From: Kistimonas asteriae
GTDB lineage: Bacteria; Pseudomonadota; Gammaproteobacteria; Pseudomonadales; Endozoicomonadaceae
Direction of reading: 5' to 3'
Assembly: GCF_018263925.1 (NCBI RefSeq)
Contig: NZ_JAEVHF010000005.1
Location: 124,001-188,000 of the forward strand
DNA: 64,000 bases
Part shown: positions 1-7,793 of the stretch, in pieces
Numbering within the stretch: position 1 is the first letter of the stretch
Layout: each line of letters opens with the position of its first letter
Notes under the pieces: model-generated
Told to the model about the DNA's origin: nothing
What the model saw: only the letters and a program-made list of their open reading frames with translations
The model's database searches: none
Translations under genes and position numbers: made by a program

Positions 1-2
1 TT

Positions 3-713
3 GACAGAGTTGGGCTGAATAATGGCCTTGAATGCCTGGACATAGGCTGTGGAAGCGGAGCGGTTTCACTGGAGCTCGCCAGGCGGGTCGGGCCTGACGG
101 CCACGTAACAGGCGGCGATATTGATGAGATCAAATTAACCATGGCGCGAACCGAGGCCCATTTGCAAGGCATTGATAATGTCACATTCCTGCCAATGGAT
201 GTCAGGGACCTACACGACAGCAGCGCTTATGACGTTATCTATGCCCGGTTCCTGTTGACGCATCTGGCATCCCCTTCACAAACCCTGACCATGCTTTACA
301 GGCATCTGAGACCCGGTGGCAGCATTATCCTCGAAGATATTGATTTTAAAGGGAATACAACTTACCCAGATTGCCCTGCATTTGAACGTTATCAGGCACT
401 CTACTGCGCCTGTGTCAAGCATCGGGGAGGAGATCCCTTCATAGGCATGAAACTACCGTCACTGCTGCGGCAAAACCACTTCACTAATGTCAGGATGGCG
501 GCGGTACAAGCCTTGGGTATGGAAGGTGATATTAAGCTGATCAGCGCGATCACCATGGAAAATATAGCTGATACCCTGCTACACGATGGCTTGGCCAGCG
601 CACCGGAAATCGATGAAATCATCACTGAACTGTATGCTTTCGCAGACAACCCGGACACAATTGCCGGTATGCCACGCGTAATCCAGGCTTGGGGTTACCG
701 GCCAATAACCTAG
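3..713 (+). CDS. class I SAM-dependent methyltransferase, 5' end cut by window edge
   Basis: The frame is open upstream of the first ATG (141) to the window edge. It encodes the SAM-binding motif I there (LDIGCGSGAV, then an acidic GGDID strand end), so the gene begins outside the window and the ATG at 141 is internal. Further signatures are a motif II/III-like stretch (YDVIYARFLLTHLASP) and the post-III segment LRPGGSIILEDIDF. The family transfers a methyl group from S-adenosylmethionine to a small molecule or quinone-like acceptor; nothing here identifies the substrate. The C-terminal half (about 100 residues) is helical and lacks a second recognisable domain. The gene stands alone before a small minus-strand membrane protein. 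Confidence 0.85.
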   Translation, partial: DRVGLNNGLECLDIGCGSGAVSLELARRVGPDGHVTGGDIDEIKLTMARTEAHLQGIDNVTFLPMDVRDLHDSSAYDVIYARFLLTHLASPSQTLTMLYRHLRPGGSIILEDIDFKGNTTYPDCPAFERYQALYCACVKHRGGDPFIGMKLPSLLRQNHFTNVRMAAVQALGMEGDIKLISAITMENIADTLLHDGLASAPEIDEIITELYAFADNPDTIAGMPRVIQAWGYRPIT

Positions 714-730
714 TAACGCCTGCAACCCCA

Positions 731-747
731 TAGTAAGCCGCTTACTA
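731..747. repeat. short perfect inverted repeat
   Basis: TAGTAAG and CTTACTA flank a three-base loop, 18 bases past the methyltransferase stop. No T-tract follows, so a terminator role is only possible. Confidence 0.3.
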
Positions 748-841
748 CAAGCACTTACTCTGCCTGTGTCAACAAAAGCGGCACTAAATCGTCATATAAT
801 CTTAAAAACACACACGATCCAGGCGAGTTTTAAATACAGAA

Positions 842-1192
842 TCAGCCTTTCTTGTGATAGAAACTCTGGCCTGTAAATTCTGTCGTTAACAACTCATCCA
901 ACGACCTGTTTTCCTCCATGGCCCGGCACTGAAGACGGCGCCAGCGGATCGCGTATTCATCCACCGATTCACGTACCAGAAACCGAAGGGAAACACCCAC
1001 GACAAAGACCACAACACCAACCAGGGATGGTATGGGTGATTCAATGGAAAACACCAGGGCAATCAACTCATACCCTATCAAGCCCCCCCCTACCATACCG
1101 GCGACAACGGCCACATGACTTAACAAATTGTCTGCGAATACCAGATTGGCAATTCGCTGATTACTAAGACGACCAAGAAACCAGCACCACAC
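842..1192 (-). CDS. small two-helix membrane protein of unknown function
   Basis: A 116-residue protein I do not recognise. Two hydrophobic segments are visible, about residues 26-48 (AVVAGMVGGGLIGYELIALV) and 54-73 (SLVGVVVFVVGVSLRFLV). They are followed by a charged, Arg/Glu-rich cytosolic-looking tail. The start is a GTG at 1190-1192, supported by a GGGAG Shine-Dalgarno seven bases upstream. It is transcribed convergently to the methyltransferase. Function cannot be inferred; a short inner-membrane protein is the safe description. Confidence 0.6.
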   Translation of the reverse strand: MWCWFLGRLSNQRIANLVFADNLLSHVAVVAGMVGGGLIGYELIALVFSIESPIPSLVGVVVFVVGVSLRFLVRESVDEYAIRWRRLQCRAMEENRSLDELLTTEFTGQSFYHKKG

Positions 1193-1891
1193 TGATCAAC
1201 TCCCCCTGTAATCTGCTGCCAGAAAGCAGAAAAAGAGCCTACATTGCAGGACTAAACCTTGCGCGCTCTGAATGTGTTAACAGAAATGTTATTGATGGAT
1301 ACGCTGAGCCCTGTCAGCGATGGCTATGATTCTTCAAGGTGAGATCCCCCATGGCCGCCTATCCGGTCAGCCGCAGTTTTGGCTGGTGCTTCTGCACGCA
1401 TACAACACTTTATCTCATTTTTCATGAGCGACAGATGGTACACGCTTTCAAAGCCGCTTCAATAGATCAATCCCATCCCTCCTGAAGATGGGCAAATAAC
1501 ACGATAAAACGCTGATCTTTCACCATGACTCGCTTATTTTATTCTTCGCACGTGAACCACCCCAATGATTTTCACGGTGTATTACCCGAATAAAAGTCAC
1601 CCTACAGGACGATTGACTAACTGCGGGAAAGAAAACAGGCATATCTCCCTCATGAAAATCATCATACCCATGCCATGAAAGCGTCGCTGTCACTATCAAT
1701 GACACATTCTATCGATAAATGACGCTCGCCTCGGATATCCCATAGACAGGCACTGCGGCAGTACAACCTGCCTACGTACAAAACCGATGCAATGATGATC
1801 GCTTTTTTGATCTGCGTTAAAACATGCCCGGTATCCTTTCGGCATATTAATGCCCTTCTGCGACTATTGAACTCGCAACAAAAGGAAGACC
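1193..1891. other. intergenic region without a supported gene
   Basis: About 700 bases between the divergent small membrane protein and the rhodanese gene. Only short frames without ribosome-binding sites or recognisable motifs occur. It presumably holds both promoters, but I see no confident promoter boxes, repeats or RNA structure. Confidence 0.4.
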
Positions 1892-3322
1892 ATGTTGTAC
1901 ACATCTCTTGCCAGGGCAATTTGCCTGGGTGGTATGGTATTGTTTATTACCGCCTGCCAACCCGACAAGCCATCGATGACTGCATCTACTGCTTACACGA
2001 CAATCGAACCACAGCAGTTGTCTCAGAAGCTGACTACATCCCAATACACACTGATTGATACCCGAAGCCCCGATGCTTTCAATGGTTGGACATTGCATGG
2101 CGAACAGCGGGGCGGGCACATTCCGGGAGCCAAACTCCTGTCTGCTGACTGGATTACCCGTGACCTTCCCGAACTGGACACGGCGTATCAACGTACCGGT
2201 ATTCAGCCAGACCAATCCATCGTCGTTTATGGGTATGACCGCGAGCAAAGCACGGTTGTTGCCAACTGGCTCGTGAGTGAAATGGGGCTCAACGTAGCTC
2301 AGATCTCGATACTGAAAGGCGGCTACAACCAGTGGGCAGCCATCAAGGACAATCCTGTCGATCATTTGCCGGGGTATCACTCACTGGTTCCCCCCAGCGC
2401 TCTTAATGAGCAAATCAAAAACAATCCACAACTGAAAGTCGTTGAGATCGGCTGGGATGGTGGTAAGGGCAACGCATACCGTAAAGGCCATATCCCGAGC
2501 GCCCTGTACTGGGATGACCTGGAATTCGAACATCCCCCCATTTATGAACTCAACAGTGTTGAAGATATCCGTGCGTCGCTGCTACGACTTGGTATAGACA
2601 AAAAAACGCCAGTTGCCGTATACAGCACCGACTCTATTGGTGCCGCCCGTGGCGCCTCGGTCATGAAGTATGCCGGTGTCAGCGATGTGGTCATGCTCAA
2701 TGGTGGCAAGAATGTCTGGTCCGCCGCCGGTCTTCCGCTGGATAAAGGCTGGGTTCAACCAATACCGGTAGAAGACTTTGGGGTGACCGGCCCGGGCGAT
2801 GCAGGTGTCGTGATTGATATCGAGCAGGCGAAAGCACTGCGCAACCAGCACGATGGCGCACTGATCAGCATTCGCAGCTGGGAAGAGTATGTGGGTGATA
2901 TCAGTGGCTACGGTTATTTCCAGAAGAAAGGCCGGATCACCGGCGCCCTCTGGGGACAGTCCGGCGACTCTGCCTGGGATATGAATGACTACCACAACCC
3001 GGATCACACCATGCGCAACTACCGGGAGATTGAAGCATTCTGGAGTCAATGGGGTATCCATCCGGATAGCATGGAGCTGGCTTTCTATTGCGGCAATGGC
3101 TGGCGAGCGTCGGAAGTCTGGTGGTACGCGCAGGCCATGGGTTACGAAAACAACCAGATATACAGCAGTGGCTGGATGCGCTGGAAAAATGATCCTGCTA
3201 ATCCTGTATCAAAGGGCGATATTACCCGAGAGGAAAGCCTTCAAGACTGGCGTATTGCCTCAGGAAACCAGTCACCGGGTGTATTGGCAGCCGAAAAAGT
3301 CGACGTTGTTACCACCCACTGA
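1892..3322 (+). CDS. triple-rhodanese-domain sulfurtransferase lipoprotein
   Basis: The ATG follows AAAGGA at good spacing. The N-terminus is a lipoprotein signal (hydrophobic stretch ending in LFITAC, lipidated Cys about residue 22), so the protein should be membrane-anchored in the periplasm. Three rhodanese-like domains follow, roughly residues 35-155, 165-290 and 300-450. Each shows a D/E-TRSPDAF or GHIPSA-type first half and a catalytic-loop position. Only the third has the loop cysteine (C400 in FYCGNGWRASE). The first has YGYDRE and the second YSTDSIG at that place. The likely reaction is sulfur transfer from thiosulfate or a persulfide to a thiophilic acceptor by domain three, with domains one and two structural. 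The substrate is unknown. Confidence 0.85.
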   Translation: MLYTSLARAICLGGMVLFITACQPDKPSMTASTAYTTIEPQQLSQKLTTSQYTLIDTRSPDAFNGWTLHGEQRGGHIPGAKLLSADWITRDLPELDTAYQRTGIQPDQSIVVYGYDREQSTVVANWLVSEMGLNVAQISILKGGYNQWAAIKDNPVDHLPGYHSLVPPSALNEQIKNNPQLKVVEIGWDGGKGNAYRKGHIPSALYWDDLEFEHPPIYELNSVEDIRASLLRLGIDKKTPVAVYSTDSIGAARGASVMKYAGVSDVVMLNGGKNVWSAAGLPLDKGWVQPIPVEDFGVTGPGDAGVVIDIEQAKALRNQHDGALISIRSWEEYVGDISGYGYFQKKGRITGALWGQSGDSAWDMNDYHNPDHTMRNYREIEAFWSQWGIHPDSMELAFYCGNGWRASEVWWYAQAMGYENNQIYSSGWMRWKNDPANPVSKGDITREESLQDWRIASGNQSPGVLAAEKVDVVTTH

Positions 3323-3338
3323 TGCAATAAATTACCCT

Positions 3339-3370
3339 GCCCTCTTTCTGTACAACATATGAAAGGGGGC
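3339..3370. terminator. hairpin terminator between convergent genes
   Basis: GCCCTCTTTC pairs with GAAAGGGGGC (one G-T pair) around a 12-base loop, between the rhodanese stop and the stop of the minus-strand PP2C gene. It probably serves both strands; the T-tracts are weak. Confidence 0.55.
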
Positions 3371-3372
3371 AT

Positions 3373-5823
3373 TTATGAAGCGATGCCCGCTTGCTCCAAA
3401 TCCAGCAACCAACCAAGGGCAGTCGTGTTATCGCTTGATCCTGAACGGAAAACCTTTTCTGCCAAATCCTTGGTTAGCTTTTTCATACAGCCGTACTTTG
3501 TATAGTTCTCACAAATAAAAGCACCAATATTCTCAACACTATCCACTTCTGATACACCATCTGAGTAACAGATTACCAAGTGCTTATTACCCTGCAAGGA
3601 CTTCACGCTGGTACGCCCCACGTTAGCTCGTGCTGTCAGTGCACCACCATAATGGGGATCACCGAATGCACTGCTCATACTGAGTTTTGGTACTCCTCTA
3701 GCGCTTCTAACTCCCAAGACTTTTTCATGGCCCGGTGCCGTGTCTGCATTCAATGTCCCTCCATACAGGGCTACACGTCTGGCAGTTGCTTTATCTGTCA
3801 TTAGTTCTTCGGCACTTAATTGCTTTACAGTACCCGTCTCCGGGGTAATGAGCAGAGTGGTGCTATCACCAATATTGCAGGCGTAAAGATGCCCTCGATG
3901 ATGCAAAAAAATCGCTGCTGTTGATCCGTCATCCCCGGTATAGCGATGATTCATCTTTACTGACGTCATAACCAGCGCATTATAAAACGCATCCAACGAC
4001 CAGCCGAAACAACAGCGTTCATTCAGTTCATCTTTCAGCACATCACCAAATTGACTAGAAAAATGCTCCGCTGCATGAGGCCCTCCATGCCCATCACAAA
4101 CCATCATCAACGTAAAAGTTTCTTCAACACCGCCAGCATGATATGAAACACTAGAGGTATGAAATGTATCTTCCATTCCTTTGTGACGTCGCCCTTGGAT
4201 CGCAGCAACGCCTTTATCCTTATTTGTGCCTGGCAATGTGAGATGTTCATTCTGTTCTGGAAGCTTTTCAAGCTGTCTTGCCAAAAGCACTTCCTCTACT
4301 CGTTTTTCTCGCTGAACAAATTCATCACAGAGTTTACTGATACCAGACTGAACCCCAGGCAACGTCCTCGAACCAGCGTCTTGCCATATTGATTGTTCGT
4401 GTAATTCAATCCTCCACTGTGGTGGTAATTGACTTTTAGCCAATGAAATATCAGCACTTTGAAAACGACGCTGAGACCGTATCCCCTGTCTTTCAGCCTC
4501 CAGGGCGGTTGCCGCCATTCTTCTCCTCGCTATCTCAGGACAAAAACATTCGGCATATTCAGCGCGAAGAATCGTTTCACGGTATTTCGAACGATACGTG
4601 GCAGGCACATCGATCAATGCAAGATCAAGTCTGCGAAAGAGGGCGTAACGAACCAGGTTTGATAATACGTCTTCATGACAAGCGTCCAATTTAAGGCGTT
4701 TAACCACCTTTGTGAGATATGGTTTCTCTTTTGACGCAATGAAAGCCTGAAAAAGATGATGCCCCTTAACAACCTCTTTGTACATATCACAGGTTAAGCC
4801 GGCAAGTGTTTCAAGCTCACCCAGCGTGAAGTACTCAGACTCAATCACGGCCATCAACCGTTCTATTTCTAATCTGATCTCCCTGATCTCAGTCTGACAG
4901 TTTGTCGTAATACATTCGTTAGCCCGCAAAGCATTCAGCTCACTCATTAACTGTTTAACGCATTCTCCAAACTCAGCCTCTATGACGTTTTTTTCTTCGG
5001 CATCACCATACCTCCACTTGAAAAAGCAGCTAAACAGATCATCAAAAACTCGGTTACAACGTTGATCAAATTGACGCGTCACCTGCGTTACCGTTAACAA
5101 TGGCTGCTTGATTGATTCTAACGCGGACTCTTTCGCCTTATCCTCCTGAAGTTTTTTGTTGATAGCCTTCATCAGCTGCATCAATATGTTTTTATGGCAT
5201 AATTCTATAAAGGAGAAATCCCTATGGAGAGAAAAGTACTCATCTAACGAAAACTTTATTTTATCACTTAGCTCAGTCTCTACTGTTGAAAAACAATCAG
5301 AATTCCAACCAGTCAGTTCTTCTTTTGACTTCGTAATTATTATTTCTGCAGCCAAACCAATGACTATTTTAAATTCACCACTCCAAAAAAACACCTTGGC
5401 AAACTCAGCATATCGATGGAACCACGCCATTTCATTAGAGCCACCTATCGCCAATACCTCCAAGCACTCCAAGCACTCCTTCATCAACAAGTGAAACTCT
5501 CGTTTTATAGCACGCATTGAGGTTCTTTCTGGTTCAGGTAGGAGGGCATTCTGTAACATTGACTGAATGGACGTTACACAAACCTTTATCATACGGGCAG
5601 GGGCAGTCTGAACACTCCATTCTTGTTTATAAAAACCATCTTCTTTTTCAATATTATCGTCATGTACTCTGGAACAGAGATTCAATTGACTGCGCCACGC
5701 CTTAACATCCTTTCGACATACGCGCCAATGAAACGCCCCTTCAAAAGGCTCACGACACCGATCAGTTTTCCAGAGATTATCGTCCGAAGCCGCCCGCCTC
5801 AAACCCGCCTGACTTAGTTTCAT
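3373..5823 (-). CDS. large protein with C-terminal PP2C-type phosphatase domain, putative effector
   Basis: An 816-residue protein. Residues about 545-810 form a PP2C (PPM) Ser/Thr phosphatase domain. It has a RRHKGMEDT metal motif, VCDGHGG with metal-binding Asp577, the GSTAAIF and IGDSTT strands, YSDGVSE, and a terminal SSDNTTA motif. The metal-binding acidic residues are present, so catalysis looks intact; it would dephosphorylate phospho-Ser/Thr with Mn2+/Mg2+. The N-terminal 540 residues are mostly helical and unlike anything I recognise. There is no signal peptide. The start has AAGGA seven bases upstream. Bacterial regulatory PP2Cs are usually short or linked to GAF/PAS domains. The long unique N-terminus and the many effector-like neighbours suggest a secreted host-directed phosphatase, but no secretion signal is recognisable. 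Confidence 0.8.
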   Translation of the reverse strand: MKLSQAGLRRAASDDNLWKTDRCREPFEGAFHWRVCRKDVKAWRSQLNLCSRVHDDNIEKEDGFYKQEWSVQTAPARMIKVCVTSIQSMLQNALLPEPERTSMRAIKREFHLLMKECLECLEVLAIGGSNEMAWFHRYAEFAKVFFWSGEFKIVIGLAAEIIITKSKEELTGWNSDCFSTVETELSDKIKFSLDEYFSLHRDFSFIELCHKNILMQLMKAINKKLQEDKAKESALESIKQPLLTVTQVTRQFDQRCNRVFDDLFSCFFKWRYGDAEEKNVIEAEFGECVKQLMSELNALRANECITTNCQTEIREIRLEIERLMAVIESEYFTLGELETLAGLTCDMYKEVVKGHHLFQAFIASKEKPYLTKVVKRLKLDACHEDVLSNLVRYALFRRLDLALIDVPATYRSKYRETILRAEYAECFCPEIARRRMAATALEAERQGIRSQRRFQSADISLAKSQLPPQWRIELHEQSIWQDAGSRTLPGVQSGISKLCDEFVQREKRVEEVLLARQLEKLPEQNEHLTLPGTNKDKGVAAIQGRRHKGMEDTFHTSSVSYHAGGVEETFTLMMVCDGHGGPHAAEHFSSQFGDVLKDELNERCCFGWSLDAFYNALVMTSVKMNHRYTGDDGSTAAIFLHHRGHLYACNIGDSTTLLITPETGTVKQLSAEELMTDKATARRVALYGGTLNADTAPGHEKVLGVRSARGVPKLSMSSAFGDPHYGGALTARANVGRTSVKSLQGNKHLVICYSDGVSEVDSVENIGAFICENYTKYGCMKKLTKDLAEKVFRSGSSDNTTALGWLLDLEQAGIAS

Positions 5824-6337
5824 AAAACATCCTTACACATGACAAATTCCAAACAGCGTTAACTACGAGCGCTTCGTTGTTACCAGCGTTTCCTCCATAA
5901 ATCAGGATATGGATAAGTGCTGCTCTCACTTTAGGCTACCTAAAACAGCACAGAACCATGACATCTTCGATCAGGATACCCTACGCTATTTCACCAGAAG
6001 CTAGCGATACATCAACCAAACAAGAGAGGTAAAATAAACTTATTTCCCTTTTCTTTATTGCCTGTCTTAGACAAGACTATTTTAAAAAACACTTCACTTG
6101 CTAAAAACAGATTAAGATTCCGACAAACCAGTCATACTTCTCGAAACGCAAATCATCATTTCGAATCAGAAATAGAGACATTTTTTGACAATAAGTTCCT
6201 GCCAAACAGTGGTAGCATCAGTAAACCAAACACCTCTGTCAGCATTGCTGAGGACGATAACCGGTTTACGTTACTCATCCATAAATGGTAAATATATAAG
6301 ATTGAATACACGGTTGTCGGCAGGAGCTCAGCAACCC
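5824..6337. other. divergent intergenic region
   Basis: AT-rich spacer between the PP2C gene and the next plus-strand gene. It must hold two promoters. Short frames here lack ribosome-binding sites and are not credible genes. Confidence 0.4.
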
Positions 6338-7663
6338 ATGGCCTACATAAAAGTAATGCTGTTTTACCTGATAGGGTTGATCTGCGGGATCATCACCCTC
6401 GCCATGGCTGTTGATCCGACCGTTGGCTGGATGCCTCCAACCCTCTCAGGCCTGGTCACATTCCTTTTTGTATATCTTGCCGGCCCCGCAACCTCTGACC
6501 CTGGCTATGCACCTCCCCGTGCCAGGCAGGATGAGGAAGAGGCGGCCCCGGCCACACTGCCCGCCACTGAAAAAACCCCCTTGAACAGCGCCCTTAGCAC
6601 CAATGATTCAGGCCGCCTCATCTACCAGATACCCCCTATCGAGAAAACAGCCAACGGCTATCTGCTCAATCCTGGCACCACCTCTCAACTAACACTGGCC
6701 ACCGACTCCGAAGAGATCGCCCAAGCGGTGAGAGAGCGGATTGACCACTACGAAAATGGCGAGTGGCTCGAAAAGGCCCCCCTTGCACCGGTGCTCGCAC
6801 GCTACCAGGCCCATTGCCTTGAGGTTGACGCCTACATCAAAAAGCACAAAAAACAGTTCAAGGAAACCATCAGTTCGCTCATTGAAAACTCTCAGGACTG
6901 GGAGGGCGCAAATAAAACAGATCAAAGCTACATGATGAGTGAATTTACCGACAAAGCCATGCAATCGCTTCCCATCCGGCTCTCGTCCGACATTGCCCCG
7001 TTATTGCGTGATGTGCCGGATACCAAAGGCCTTGATGAGATTTTCATCACCAACCACGGTAAAGAGGCCCACGAAATCTACATCCCCTATGCCTCGCATA
7101 TCGAAAAAATCATGCAGATCAGCGACACTGACAAACTGGTTATTCAGCATATGAAAAAGCTGGTTAACGCAACCCTCTGCCTGCAGGGCGCGGATATTCC
7201 ACAATCGGTGTTACTGCAGCAGCTCAGCATGACTGACCTGTCTGAATTGATCTCCGACTGCAACATCCATGAAAAAGCCAAGAACAAGGCCGATGCGATT
7301 TCCTTGCTGGAAGGTGCAAAAGGTGTCATGGGGAAACTGGTCAATATACTGCCGTTGAGCGAACTCTATTACCTGATTCCCCCAAAAGGCATGGAGAAAA
7401 AGATCCGCGATTTACAGATGGCCTGGCAATACTATGAAGCGCTGGCCAAGCTGATGAAAAGCACCTACAGCGTTGCCCGAACCAATACCTTCCGACTTAT
7501 TACCGCGCCGGAGGGTGAAAAACTTCGCTGGGAAGTCAAAAGCTGCGATGACTGCGCTGACTGTGAATCCCTGCAACTGATCTATGAGCACAGCCCGCCG
7601 CAACCCCCTTTGCATGTTGGCTGTCAGTGTCTGATATTCTGGCATACGGCAGCAGAAGGGTAA
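6338..7663 (+). CDS. membrane protein with C-terminal Cys/His motif like phage Mu F/SPP1 gp7 proteins
   Basis: The ATG at 6338 is preceded by CAGGAGC, and the protein begins directly with two hydrophobic segments (about residues 5-25 and 30-48). The longer frame upstream (from 6185) has no such support. A Pro/Glu-rich linker leads into a helical body of about 340 residues. The last 40 residues contain SCDDCADCESL, then PPLHVGCQC. This pattern (two Cys pairs, PP-x-H-x2-CxC) closely resembles the C-terminal motif of phage minor head proteins of the Mu F/SPP1 gp7 family. No other phage gene is nearby, so this is probably a domain re-used in a membrane protein, perhaps a toxin or effector. Function is unknown. 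Confidence 0.6.
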   Translation: MAYIKVMLFYLIGLICGIITLAMAVDPTVGWMPPTLSGLVTFLFVYLAGPATSDPGYAPPRARQDEEEAAPATLPATEKTPLNSALSTNDSGRLIYQIPPIEKTANGYLLNPGTTSQLTLATDSEEIAQAVRERIDHYENGEWLEKAPLAPVLARYQAHCLEVDAYIKKHKKQFKETISSLIENSQDWEGANKTDQSYMMSEFTDKAMQSLPIRLSSDIAPLLRDVPDTKGLDEIFITNHGKEAHEIYIPYASHIEKIMQISDTDKLVIQHMKKLVNATLCLQGADIPQSVLLQQLSMTDLSELISDCNIHEKAKNKADAISLLEGAKGVMGKLVNILPLSELYYLIPPKGMEKKIRDLQMAWQYYEALAKLMKSTYSVARTNTFRLITAPEGEKLRWEVKSCDDCADCESLQLIYEHSPPQPPLHVGCQCLIFWHTAAEG

Positions 7664-7793
7664 GACGTTATATCTTCCTATACAGATCAACCGTCGTCAT
7701 GTACTCACCCTATGTCACCTAAAATTCAAACCCACCGAACGTACTGATGATCCTGTCTAATAGCCCCACAGACAAGGCGCCATGCTTGAAACG

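Noticed and set aside
1847..2380. Minus-strand 177-residue frame over the rhodanese gene
   Set aside because: Antisense to a clear lipoprotein signal and first rhodanese domain.
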